Source of the DNA: Chitinophaga sp. E66
GTDB taxonomy: Bacteria; Bacteroidota; Bacteroidia; Chitinophagales; Chitinophagaceae
Direction: 5' to 3'
DNA length: 64,000 nucleotides
Assembly (NCBI GenBank): GCA_019285755.1
Contig: CP079103.1
Coordinates: forward strand, 4,931,001 to 4,995,000
The stretch's first letter is position 1. Each line of letters begins with the position of its first letter. Positions 40,795 to 51,260 of this stretch are shown piece after piece. Below the pieces are notes generated by a model that did no database searches, was not told the DNA's origin, and saw nothing but the letters and a program-made list of their open reading frames with translations. The position numbers and the translations under genes are program-made.

Positions 40795-41193
40795 ATGAAA
40801 ATTTTCTACATTTTCTTCTCTTGCTTATTAGTACTGACCGCCTGCAAAAGGACAAGAACGAGCCCCGGAGGCGTTTCGCGGTAAATATGCAGGTAAGTTC
40901 GCGGTGGAGAGAGGCGGGATTAATTATGACCTTTCCAACGTCAGCCTGTACTTTCATGGCTGGCAGTACGATTTCGGGATTACAGACGACCCGGTGGATT
41001 TCCCGCCTTTTGTTCAGACGGGGCGCGACTTTTCACTTAACGGGGCGGACAAGATCACGTTCAATCTTCTGCTGCCCACCGCTACACAGCTGAGCCGGCA
41101 ATACATATACACCATCAAATCCGATTCCTGATCCTCATCAATACCGTCAGCAGTACAGAGCGTGAGGTTTTCCGGCTGAAACGCATCCCCTGA
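40795..41193 (+). CDS. Small lipoprotein of unknown function, frameshifted
   Basis: About 130 residues. Signal MKIFYIFFSCLLVLTAC with the lipidated Cys, then, across breaks near 40850-40880, FRGKYAGKFAVERGGINYDLSNVSLYFHGWQYDFGITDDPVDFPPFVQTGRDFSLNGADKITFNLLLPTATQLSRQYIYTIKSDS. A further missing C near 41128 would extend it with LILINTVSSTEREVFRLKRIP to 41193; otherwise it ends at 41131. Small beta-rich surface lipoproteins of this kind are common in Bacteroidota and no function can be given. Confidence 0.6.
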
Positions 41194-41218
41194 CGACATA
41201 TTACATTGAAAATGACTG

Positions 41219-41251
41219 CAAAGCTCCGCCCGCGGGGCTTTGTCTTTTTTC
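41219..41251 (+). terminator. Terminator after the small lipoprotein
   Basis: CAAAGC/GCTTTG with inner CCGC/GCGG pairing, followed by TCTTTTTT. It lies between the lipoprotein and the M3 peptidase gene. Confidence 0.75.
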
Positions 41252-41284
41252 CCTATTTTTACCACTAGCCAACTTTGTTACAAC

Positions 41285-43407
41285 ATGCGCGTATCTAATT
41301 TTACCCGAAACCTGATAATTGCAGTGAGTATGACGACAGGATCATCCGCCATGGCACAGGCCCCCGCAGCAACGAACCCGTTCCTGCTGGAATACAACAC
41401 GAACTTTAAAGTGCCGCCTTTCGCCGAAATCAGGCCGGAGCATTTCATGCCAGCTTTCGAGGAAGGTATCCGGCAGCAGCAGCAACGCATAGGAGCTATT
41501 ACCATGCAGCGCAGCGTGCCTACATTCGAGAACACCATCGCCGCCCTGGAAAAGAGCGGAGAGCTGCTCCGCAACGTGGGCACCGTGTTCTTCAACCTGA
41601 CATCCGCCAATACCAATCCCGAGCTGGAAGGTATTTCCCGCCAGATTGCGCCTAAAATGGCACAGAACACAGACGATATCTACCTCAATCCCGCCCTTTT
41701 CTCCCGCGTGAAAACCGTGTATGAAAAGCGCGCCATGGCTAAACTGACTCCCGAGCAACAGCGCCTCCTCGAAAAAACATACAAAGCCTTCGTGCGCAGC
41801 GGCGCCAACCTCGACGCCGCCAAACAGGCACGCATGCGCGAGATCAATAAGGAACTTTCGCTGCTGACCGTACAGTTCGGACAGCACCTGCTGGCGGAAA
41901 CCAACCAGTTCGAGCTAATTGTGGATAATGAAGCCGACCTGGCAGGCCTGCCCGCATCCTCAGATCCGCCGCCGCCATCAGCGCCAAAGAAGCCGGCAAA
42001 GAAGGGAAATGGCGATTCACCCTGCACAATGCCAGCGTGATGCCATTCCTCCAGTATTCCGCCAACCGCCCCTACGCGAGAAAATGTACAAGGCGTACAT
42101 CAACCGCTGCAACAATAATGACGAGCGCGACAATAAAGACATCGTAGCCCGCCTCGCCGGCCTCCGCGCCGAAAAGGCCGGCATGCTCGGATATGCCTCC
42201 CACGCCGATTTCGTGCTGGAAGAAAACATGGCCAAAACGCCCGCCACCGCCAACGATCTGCTCACCCGCCTCTGGGACGCAGCGCTGCCCGTAGCGAAGA
42301 ACGAAGCCGCGGAAATGCAGAAAGTGATGGACAAAGAAGGCAAAGGCGAAAAGCTGGAAGCCTGGATTGGTCTTACTATGCCGACAAGGTCCGCAAAGAG
42401 AAATATAACTACGACGCGGAAGAACTTCGCCCCTACTTCCAGCTGGAGAACGTGCGCGAAGGGATCTTCGGCGTAGCGAAAAAGCTGTACGGCGTTTCCT
42501 TCACACAGCTGAAAGATATTCCCGTTTACCAGGAAGACGTAGTGGCATATGAAGTGAAAGAAGCCAACGGCGATCACATCGGCGTGATCTATATGGACTT
42601 CTTCCCCGCACCTCCAAACGCGGCGGCGCCTGGATGACCTCCTACCGCAAACAGGCAACTGAAGGCGGAAAGCGCGTTGCGCCCGTAGTATCCATCGTTT
42701 GCAACTTCACCAAGCCCACCGGCGACCTGCCCGCACTGCTCACCCCGGATGAAGTGGAAACCTTCTTCCATGAGTTCGGTCACGCATTACACGGCCTGCT
42801 GTCTAATGTCCGCTACGAAAGCCTCAGCGGCACCTCCGTACCCCGCGACTTCGTGGAGCTGCCCTCGCAGATCATGGAGCACTGGGCATTTGAACCGGAA
42901 GTGCTGAAGATGTATGCCAAACATTACAAGACCGGCGAACAGCTGCCCGAAGCGCTCGTGAAGAAAATGGACGATGCCTCCAAATTCAACCAGGGATTCG
43001 TGACCGTGGAATACCTCGCCGCCTCTATGCTCGACATGCAGTATCATACCCTCGCCCCCGGCGCCAAGGTAGATCCCCTGCAATTCGAGAAACAACAGAT
43101 GGATAAACTGGGCCTCATTCCCCAGATAGCGCCGCGCTACCGCAGCACCTACTTCCAGCATATCTTCTCAGGCGGGTACTCGGCAGGTTATTACAGCTAT
43201 ATCTGGTCCGAAGTGCTCGACAGCGATGCCTTCGCAGCCTTCAAGGAAACAGGCAACATCTTTGACCCCGCCACGGCACAATCGTTCCGTAAGAACGTAC
43301 TGGAAAAAGGCGGCACGGCCGAACCGATGGACCTTTACAAAGCCTTCCGCATGCGTGCCCCAGAGGTGAAATTCCTCCTGAAGAACAGGGGACTCGAGAC
43401 GAACTGA
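41285..43407 (+). CDS. M3-family metallopeptidase (peptidyl-dipeptidase Dcp-like), several frameshifts
   Basis: About 708 residues, the usual Dcp/oligopeptidase A length. Signal-like N-terminus (LIIAVSMTTGSSAMAQA), then NPFLLEYNTNFKVPPFAEIRPEHFMPAFEEGI. The zinc site is ETFFHEFGHALHGLLS (HExxH form HEFGH), with the third ligand Glu in the downstream helix near RDFVELPSQIMEHW. Further signatures are YIWSEVLDSDAFAAF. Breaks near 41962, 42067 (CGCCCCTACG short of one C), 42368 and 42618. It degrades peptides, probably in the periplasm. Flanked by terminators on both sides, so it is a single-gene unit. Confidence 0.93.
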
Positions 43408-43423
43408 TGATCTTTCCAATAGC

Positions 43424-43450
43424 AAGGCCGGGGCGTTCCCCGGCCTTTTT
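43424..43450 (+). terminator. Terminator of the M3 peptidase gene
   Basis: AAGGCCGGGG pairs with CCCCGGCCTT around CG-T, followed by T5. It lies 17 bp after the stop codon. Confidence 0.88.
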
Positions 43451-43549
43451 AATGTTGTAACATCTAAGACCGTTGGGTCCGATTATGCTTGTTTTACCCG
43501 CATTTTTTTATTTTTGCTGATACTAAAAGACAAAAACCCTTCCTGAACG

Positions 43550-43936
43550 ATGAAGCAAAAAATAAGTTGCCTTTTGATTGACGATGATAGGGACGATCAG
43601 GAAATTTTCAAACTCGCTTTACAGGATGTAAACGACGAAGTCCATTTTCTTTCTGCCGACGACGGTGTCGAAGGTTTACAACTGTTGCAATCCGGAGAGC
43701 ACGGAATGCCTACTTTTATTTTCCTGGATCTGAATATGCCGCGTATGACCGGCAAGGACTGCCTGGCGGCCATCCGCAGCCAGCCGCACCTTTCTACGGT
43801 CCCGGTCGTGATCTATTCTACTTCTTCCGATCCTAAAGACATACAGGACACCAAGGCCCTGGGCGCCACGGATTACGTCGTGAAGCAATACAGCATTACT
43901 TCACTGAAGGAGATCCTCCGCCGTTACTTCAACTGA
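43550..43936 (+). CDS. Single-domain response regulator (CheY-like)
   Basis: Intact 128-residue receiver domain: SCLLIDDDRDDQEIFKLAL (acidic pocket), phospho-Asp in TFIFLDLNMPRMTGKDCLAAI, Thr/Ser in VVIYSTSS and Lys in DYVVKQYSI. No output domain. It converges with cheR, and the two coding regions overlap by 8 bp at their 3' ends (43929-43936). It probably serves the kinases encoded on the opposite strand. Confidence 0.93.
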   Translation: MKQKISCLLIDDDRDDQEIFKLALQDVNDEVHFLSADDGVEGLQLLQSGEHGMPTFIFLDLNMPRMTGKDCLAAIRSQPHLSTVPVVIYSTSSDPKDIQDTKALGATDYVVKQYSITSLKEILRRYFN

Positions 43937-44753
43937 TTTTCTTCCAGATCCGCAGCCGCTGCGGTAATTGCCGGTATTTAGGCGCTATGGGGGAATAGCG
44001 CAGGCTTTCCTTTGTACCTAATGCCAGGAACCCTCCTGTTTCCAGGCTGTCGTCGAACAGCTGTAGCGCCTTGTTCTGGAGGTCCTTATCGAAATAGATC
44101 AGGACGTTCCGGCACAGGATCAGCTGGAATTCATTGAAAGACCGGTCTGTAGCGAGGTTATGGGGGATATGACCATCCGGCGGATGAGGTCTTCGCCGAA
44201 CTTCGCCAGGTCGTACATCGCCGTGTAATACTTGCTAAAATCCACGGGTACCGCCGGACTGAATATAGTTTTCCGAGTACTGTTTCATGGACCGCAGCGG
44301 GAAGATCCCCTTGCGCAGGTTCTCCAGCACCGCCGGGTTGATATCCGTAGCATACAGCAGCGAGCGGTGGAGCAGGTTAGCTTCTTTCAATAAGATCGCC
44401 ATGCTATATACCTCCTCTCCCGTGGAGCACCCCGCATGCCAGATGCGGATGAGGGGCGCGTGGGCGATGGCCGGCAATACTTCCTTCCTTAACAACTGGT
44501 AAAAGGCCGGGTCACGGAACATCTCCGTTACGTTCACCGTTACCTCTTCCACGAAATGCCGGAAATACGCTTCATCGCCCAGTACTTTAAGACGGAAATC
44601 TTCCAGGGTGGCAAAGCGGTCCAGCGCAATGAGCCTGCTGAGGCGTCGCCGCAGGGAGGGGCGTGCGTAGTTGATGAAATTGTATCCGTGCGTCTCCAGG
44701 ATATCGCGGAGGAACCCGTCCAGCCACTCGTCCTTCAAATCTTCATGCTGCAT
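43929..44753 (-). CDS. cheR: CheR-type protein-glutamate methyltransferase, two frameshifts
   Basis: About 275 residues. N-terminal all-helical domain FLRDILETHGYNFINYARPSLRRRLSRLIAL, then the SAM-dependent methyltransferase core: FVEEVTVNVTEMFRDPAFYQLLRKEVLP, the SAM loop IRIWHAGCSTGEEVYSMAILL, LYATDINPAVLENLRKGIFP, and LCRNVLIYFDKDLQNKALQLFDDSLETGGFLALGTKESL. Breaks near 44237 and near 44173 (a C5 run that should be C6). No methyl-accepting receptor or CheA is in the window; in Bacteroidota such CheR genes often sit with hybrid kinases, as here. Confidence 0.9.
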
Positions 44754-44762
44754 ACTGCTACT

Positions 44763-47700
44763 TTACTTTCCTGCGTCGTATAACCACACGCGCAACAGGG
44801 ACAACAACTGATCGATATCCACGGGTTTGCTGATATAATCGGAGGCCCCAGCCGCAATGCACTTCTCGCGGTCGCCTTTCATGGCCTTCGCCGTTACCGC
44901 GATCACTGGGATGTGTTTTGTGGCGGGGTCTGCCTTGATGCGGCGGGTGGATTCGTATCCGTCCATTTCCGGCATCATCATATCCATGAGCACGATATCC
45001 GTTTCTTTATGCTTCGCCAGCAATTGCAGCGCCTCGCTGCCATCGGTCGCGGAAATAACCTTCATGCCGAAGCTTTCCAGCGCGCGGGTGAGCGAGAAGA
45101 TGTTGCGCACATCGTCGTCCGCCAGCAGGATATTCTTGCCGCGGAGCACTTCCGCCAGCCTGCCCAGCCCGTTGCTGCCATTGCGTTCGGGTTCTTTCTT
45201 CTCCCCTTCCACCAGGTGCAGGAAGAGCGATACCTCGTCCATAATCCGCTGGTAGGAATTGGCGACTTTCACAACTACCGAATCAGCATAGCTGCGGATC
45301 TTCGATTCCTCGTCGCGGCTGAGATTCTTGCCGGTGAATACGATGATGGGGATGTTTTCCAGTCCGGGTTCCCGCTTCACCTGCTCCAGCGTCTCGTAAG
45401 AGCGGGCATGCGATACGCCCATGTCCAGGATCACGCAGTTCACTTCCTGCTTCTGTAACGATTCCAGGCTGCCGTTGATGGTATCGCGGATCTCGGTATT
45501 CACTTTATAATTCTCCAGGAAATACGCCAGCGCTTTCGCATGCTTCATATTTTCTTCCACGATGAGCACCTTGCGGGGGTTCTGATTGAGCATGAACTCG
45601 ATCTTCTTGAAGATGTCGTCCATCTTCTCAATGGTGAGCGGTTTGTCGATGAAGTCTACCGCTCCCTTCGAAAGGCTCTTGAACCGCGCCTGGAACGCAG
45701 ACATGATATGCACCGGGATATGGCGGGTCACGGGATTGCCCTTCAGTTCTTCCATCACTTCCCAGCCGTCTTTCACAGGCAGCTGGATATCCAGCAGGAT
45801 GCCGGAAGGATGGTATTGTTCGGCGAGGGACTGCGCCTCGTCGCCGCGAACCGTTACGATACCTTTATATCCTTTGCTGCGGGTGAATTCGAGCAGCGAG
45901 CGCGCAAAATTGAGATCGTCTTCCACGATCAGGATGGTCCTGTCTCCCGGTTTGAGCGCATTGCGGTCGTCTTCCACCGTTCCTACGGGAATGGCGTCAC
46001 TGACGAACCGCTGGCGGTATACGCTCTTTGCCTGGGCGGGCATCAACTCGGAAGCGGACAGTTTTTCTACCTGTCCTACCCCGGAAGAAACCGGCAGCAA
46101 TACGGTAAACTCGCTGCCTTTGCCCGGCTCGCTCACGAGGCGGATCTCTCCACCCATGAGCCTTGCCAGTTCGCGGCTGATAGACAGCCCCAGGCCTGTT
46201 CCCCGAACCGCCGGCGCGTGGAGCCATCTTCCTGCTGGAAGGCTTCGAACACCACGTCCTGCTTATCCGGCGCAATGCCGATGCCGGTATCTATCACAGT
46301 AAATGCGATGGTATTGGTATAATCCGTCGGGCGCCACGCACGCAGCGTCACTGATCCTTCATTGGTAAATTTAAGCGCGTTGCTGAGCAGGTTGCGCAGG
46401 ATCTGGTCCAGGCGCTGGCGGTCTGTCTCGAATACGCCCTGCACGTCTTCGGCGATGTCCGTTTCGAAAGTCACGCTCTTCTCCCGCGCAAGCGGTTCAA
46501 ACAATGCGCGCATGTCTTTCACCACTTCTTCCACGCCCGCTTCCGTGTATACGAGGTCCATTTTACCCGCCTCGATCTTAGACAGGTCGAGGATCTCGTC
46601 GATCAGCATGAGCAGGCCCTTACCGGAATTCTGTATAACGCGGGCGTATTCGATCTGCTCCTGGGAGAGGTTGCGCTCGTTGTTCTCTACCATCAACCTG
46701 GACAGCAGCAAGATGGAGTTCAGGGGCGTGCGCAGCTCGTGCGACATATTCGCCAAAAACTCCGATTTGTACTTCGTGCTCTGCGCCAGCTCCTCCGCCT
46801 TCCGTTGGATCTCTTTATTGCTGTCTTTCACGAGGCGGTTGGTTTCTTCCAGCAGTCTTGCCCTTTCTTCCAGCTCGGCATTAACGTCCACCAGTTCTTC
46901 CTGTTGGGTGCGCAGTTCTTCTTCAGACGCCTGGAGCTTTTCGGTCTGGGCTTCCAGCTCGCTGTTAGCGTTTTCCAGTTCGTTATGCTGGGCCTGCAGT
47001 TCTTCTGCCTGGCTTTGGGTTTCTTCCAGCAGTTCCTGGAGGCGTTTGCGGTTATCGAGGATATGGATAACGGTGCCGATGTTTTGGACGGCGGATTCGA
47101 GGAATGCTTTTTCGTTGTCGTTGAAGTTGCGTAGAGACGCAAGCTCCAGCACGCCCATCACTTTACGTTCGTGATAAAGCGGTACGGCAATAAATGTCTG
47201 CGGCTGGATGCTGCCACCGCTCACCTGCATGCGCAGCAGCTTTTCAGGAACGTCTTCCAGTACGATGGTTTTGCGGCTGAGGGCGCTTTGTCCCGCCAGT
47301 CCTTCTCCGAAAGCCAGCACTTCTTCCACGCCGCCTTTCTCCGCGGCATGCCGCCCGTAGAGCCGCAGCCGCTTGCCTTCTTCGGCTATGTAAATAGCGC
47401 CGGTGCTGCCGTTGGTATACGGCACCACATAATCGAGTACGCGCTGTGCCAGTTCGTCCAGCTCATATTCGCCGATCATACTGTCGTTCAGCTCCGCCAC
47501 GCCCGTTTGCAGCCATTCCCTGTCTGCCAGGGTGGTAAATGATCTTTCGAGGGAGGCGGCCATGCGGTTCAGGGAAACCGTCAGCTGACCGAGGCCGTCA
47601 TCGTATTCATCCGTTATCCTTGCGGTATAATCGCCCGCTGAAATGCGGGCTGCCACTTCCTGGGTCATTTCTATCCGTCGGGTGATGTCTTCGTCTTTCT

Positions 47701-48349
47701 TCTCTAATGCCAGCTGCAAGGCATTGCGTTGCTTATAATCGCTGTTGACGCGGATAAACGAGATGATGGTAATTACAATGGCAAGGATGGAAGCGATCAA
47801 TACAAAGATGGGCGTGGTACCGGCGAAGGCATTCATCTTCTCCGTGCGCGCGGCCAGCAGCTGCTGCTCCGAAGTTTTCATTTCGCTGATGATCATCCTG
47901 GCCTGGTCCATCAGGTGTTTGCCCCTTTCAATGTCTTCCGCCGTGAGGGTATTGCCGCGCCGGCGCTTATCGATATTATTATTCAATACGGCCAGCCGCT
48001 GGCGGACCACCTGCGTCAGTTCTTCTGCGGATCGTTGTTGCCGGGGATTATCCGCGGTCATTTCTTTCGTCATCCGTATGTGCCGGGCGATGCTGTCTTC
48101 CGCGCCGCGGTATGGTGTCAGGAAGTCGTCGTCTCCGGTTATGAGATATCCACGCTGGCCGGTTTCCGCATCTTTCAGGCTGGAAATAACTTCATCGAGG
48201 TGACGGATGACCTGGTTGGTATGTTCCACCCATCCCGCGCTCGAAATGAGGTTCCGGATACTGATGATGGAGGCCATCGATCCGAATATGAGCAGGAAGA
48301 GCGAGAAACCGAATCCGATGATGAGGTTCCGCTGGAAATTAGATTTCAT
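44763..48349 (-). CDS. CHASE3-HAMP-GAF hybrid histidine kinase with three receivers, one frameshift
   Basis: About 1195 residues. TM1 near residues 8-28, CHASE3 sensor (VIRHLDEVISSLKDAETGQRGYLITGDDDFLTPY), TM2 (PIFVLIASILAIVITIISFI), HAMP, GAF (about 275-435), a long coiled coil, HisKA (KSEFLANMSHELRTPLNSILLLSRLM), HATPase (LSNALKFTNEGSV, VIDTGIGI, GTGLGLSISRELA). Receivers: TILIVEDDLNFARSLLEF with GILLDIQLPVKDGW; PRKVLIVEENMKHAKAL with CVILDMGVSHA (atypical, EE pocket); NILLADDDVRNIFSLT with IVLMDMMMPEMDGYE. The frame breaks near 46202 (GTTCGGGGAAC needs G5). Start codon overlaps the upstream stop (ATGA). Confidence 0.93.
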
Positions 48350-49970
48350 GAATCGCTGTCTTGTATATGGTTTTCGTTTTCTTTTTCTGCATTGTGCTGA
48401 TGTTGCCGGAGATGAACGGGCAGCACGATGGTGAACGTAGAGCCTTCGCCCTCCCGGCTGCTGGCCGTTACAAGCCCGCCATGGGTATCCACTATCTTCT
48501 TGACGATGGCCAGGCCTATGCCCGTTCCTTCGAATTCCGTTCTGCCGTGCAGCCGCTGGAAGATGACGAAGATCTTATCCAGGTAGCGCTCGTCGAAGCC
48601 AATGCCATTGTCCGTTACCGTGATACGGCAATAGGCGCCGTCTTCCTGCTGGCCGCCGGTAGCGCACACTGCATCCACCCTTTCGGCGACTACATTGATT
48701 TGGGAGAAATACCCTTCCGGGAGAACTTCAGGGCGTTACTCAATATATTCTGGAATACCTGCCGTATCTGCGAAGGGATGGCGTGAAGAAGCGGTACGTC
48801 TTCCATCTTCACTATTGCGCCCTTTTCCCGCACCAGCAACTCCATATCGTCGAGTATCTCGCGGAGGATGGCGTTTACATCGGTAGGACGAAACTGTCCG
48901 CCGATAGATATCTTGGAGTATTCCAGCACATCGGTGATGAGGCTGTTCATACGGGCGGCGGAGGAAACGATCTTGTTCAGGTAATGCTCCGCTTCCGGAA
49001 GTTCCGTGCCGAACTTGCTGCTGATGAGGTTGCTGAACACCTGGATCTTTCGCAGCGGTTCTTTAAGGTCGTGCGAGGCCACGTATGCGAACTGTTGCAG
49101 TTCATGGTTACTGTATTCGAGGTCGTGGTTGGCTTGTTGCAGTTCCCGCGTTCTTTCATCCACGCGGTTTTCGAGCAGTTGGTTGATCATTTTCTGCTCG
49201 TGGATATCGGTAAAGATGCAGACCCATCTGCCGATGGCACCTTCTTTCCATACTGGAGTAAGGCTCAGGAGGTGATACCGGAAGTCGCCGTCGCCCAGGG
49301 TTTGATGCGCACTTCGAATACCTCCTGTTGCGCGGAGGCGATGGCTTTTTCGATACATGCCATCACGGAGGTCTCTCCTTCCGGTGTAGCGGGCAAGGTA
49401 TTAAGCGATTCGGCATAACGGAGCCAGTACCGGTTCGCGAACTCTATATTCCCGCGCAGGCCCTAATGTAAACGCGATCTGCTGAATGGATTCCAGGATC
49501 GACCGCAGCTCGTCCAGGCTGTGCGATAATGCTTCCTGCGCCGCTTTACGCTCCATCACTTCCTGCCGCAGCGCTTCCTGCGCTTCGTGCAGTTCGCGCG
49601 TTTGCTGGTGCAGCCGGTAAAACGTGCTCACTTTCAGCAGCAGGATCTCCGGGTCTACGGGCTTGGTGATGTAATCCAGCCCGCCCGAGGAATATCCCCG
49701 CGCAATGAACCGCTTCTCCACGCTGACGGCGGAGAGGAAAATTATAGGTATGTCCTTCGACTTGCTGTAGCCTGTGATTGCTTCCGCCACTTCAAACCCG
49801 TCCATGTCCGGCATCTGTACGTCCAGGATAATGAGGAAATAGGTATTCCGCAAAATTTTCCTTAATGCTTCCTCTCCCGATGAGGCCGTATCCACCTTGA
49901 AATGGTTCACTTCCAGAAGTTGCTGCAGGGAATAGAGATTCTCAGGCCTGTCGTCAACTATTAATATCAT
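48346..49970 (-). CDS. Response regulator-PAS-histidine kinase, frameshifted
   Basis: About 542 residues. Receiver (ILIVDDRPENLYSLQQLLEVN, phospho-Asp in LIILDVQMPDMDGFEVAEAI, KPVDPEILLLKV), coiled coil, a PAS-like domain (IEFANRYWLRYAESLNTLPATPEGETSVMACIEKAI, then FRYHLLSLTPVWKEGAIGRWVCIFTDI), HisKA (LQQFAYVASHDLKEPLRKIQVFSNLI) and HATPase (QVFQNILSNALKFSRKG, VTDNGIGFDERY, GTGIGLAIVKKI). Breaks near 49455, 49305 (AAACCC short of one A) and 48690. Its TGA overlaps the ATG of the CHASE3 kinase, so the two are translationally coupled. Confidence 0.92.
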
Positions 49971-50102
49971 ATTGGCTTCATAAACGGCTGAAAATTATTG
50001 ATTTTTCAAACAAATGGACTGTAGATTCTTCTCCACAATCAACTGATTGATTTACAGCCGGTTTCACCTAAAATATCGTGGCATGATTTTTAACGGCCGG
50101 GC
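49971..50102. other. Short intergenic region before the response-regulator kinase
   Basis: About 130 bp, AT-rich, between the minus-strand signalling operon and the efflux operon terminator. It should contain the promoter of the signalling operon. I see no clear TAnnTTTG box. Confidence 0.4.
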
Positions 50103-50137
50103 ATAAAAAGGACAGCGCCTATCACTGCGCTGTCCCC
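50103..50137 (-). terminator. Terminator of the efflux operon
   Basis: GGACAGCGC pairs perfectly with GCGCTGTCC around an 8-base loop (50110-50135); on the minus strand T5 follows. It lies 27 bp after the stop of the membrane-fusion gene. Confidence 0.88.
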
Positions 50138-50163
50138 GTTACTGATCCACTCTTTGATTCGTA

Positions 50164-51260
50164 TCACTTTTTTATCGTCAGGGCTGATCCGTTCCTGATC
50201 TCGTCGTTGGCCTTTTCCACAAGCATATCTCCTTCGCGGAGGTCTCCGAATATTTCCGTTTTCCGTCTGCTTCCCTTCCTTTCTTCACGTCTACCCATTC
50301 CGATTTCTGACCGGATATGCGGATGACGAATACCTTTCAGTGGAGTTCACCACGGCGGTGGAAGGCACTACGAATACGCTGTCTGCGGTAGACATCGGTA
50401 TGTGTACTTCCGCGATCATGCCCGGCAGGAGCAGTTTATCATTGTTGGCTACGTCCATTTCCACACGCTGGGAACGCAGGCGGCCGTCGAGCGCGCCGGC
50501 GAGGCGATTGATCACTGCGTTGAACTCCCTGCCTCCGAGCGATTTCACAACGAACTTCACTTCGCTTTTCTCCTTCAGGTAAGGCGTATATGCTTCCGGC
50601 ACAGACACCACGAGGCGGAGTTTCTTCTGTTCCTGGAGGGTAAAGAGCGGCATTTCGAACCTTTGCCCGAAGGGCCTACGTAAGCGCCGGCGCTTACGTT
50701 ACGCGCGCTGATCACGCCGGAAAAGGGCGCCCTGATCTCCAGGTAATTGCGCTGATCGGCAATCTCACGGTAAGCGGCGCGGGCTGCTTCTTTCTGCGCA
50801 AAATCGCTCTGCTGCTTAGCGAAGGCCATGTCCAGGTCGTTCTGTGAAACGGTGCCCGGCGTGAGGCTGGTTTGGTATAAACGGTCGTAATTGGCTTTGC
50901 TGGCGAGGTACACCGCCTCCTGCGAGCGCAGGCGCGATTCAGCGCCGGCCAGGCGCTCCCCAGCTCCGGGGCTTCCATGGTGGCCAGCACCTGCCCGGCC
51001 TGAACGGTAGATCCCACATCCACATTCAGCTTGCGGACGAAGCTGCTCACTTTCGCGTAAAGGTCTACCTGCTGGAAGGCCTGCAGCTCTCCCGGCGTTC
51101 TGAGGGATGCGGAGAAAATATCTTTCGCGAGCGGGAATGCGGCTACGGCAGTAGCCGGTTCCACGGTTGCTTTTTCCGGTTTGCTCTGCGAAACGCCGCA
51201 ACCGGCAAGCCATACGGCCGCTGCAAGGGCAAGGCCCGGCGTTTTATTTATTCTGATCAT
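50164..51260 (-). CDS. RND efflux membrane-fusion (adaptor) lipoprotein, several frameshifts
   Basis: About 366 residues. Lipoprotein signal MIRINKTPGLALAAAVWLAGC, barrel-sandwich/lipoyl half (VDLYAKVSSFVRKLNVDVGSTVQAGQVLATMEAPEL), alpha-hairpin (LRSQEAVYLASKANYDRLYQTSLTPGTVSQNDLDMAFAKQQSDF), second lipoyl half (LEIRAPFSGVISARNVSAGAYVG), beta-barrel domain and membrane-proximal domain. Breaks near 50958, 50665 and 50300. It joins the inner-membrane pump to the TolC channel. Its start lies 17 bp inside the pump gene. Confidence 0.92.
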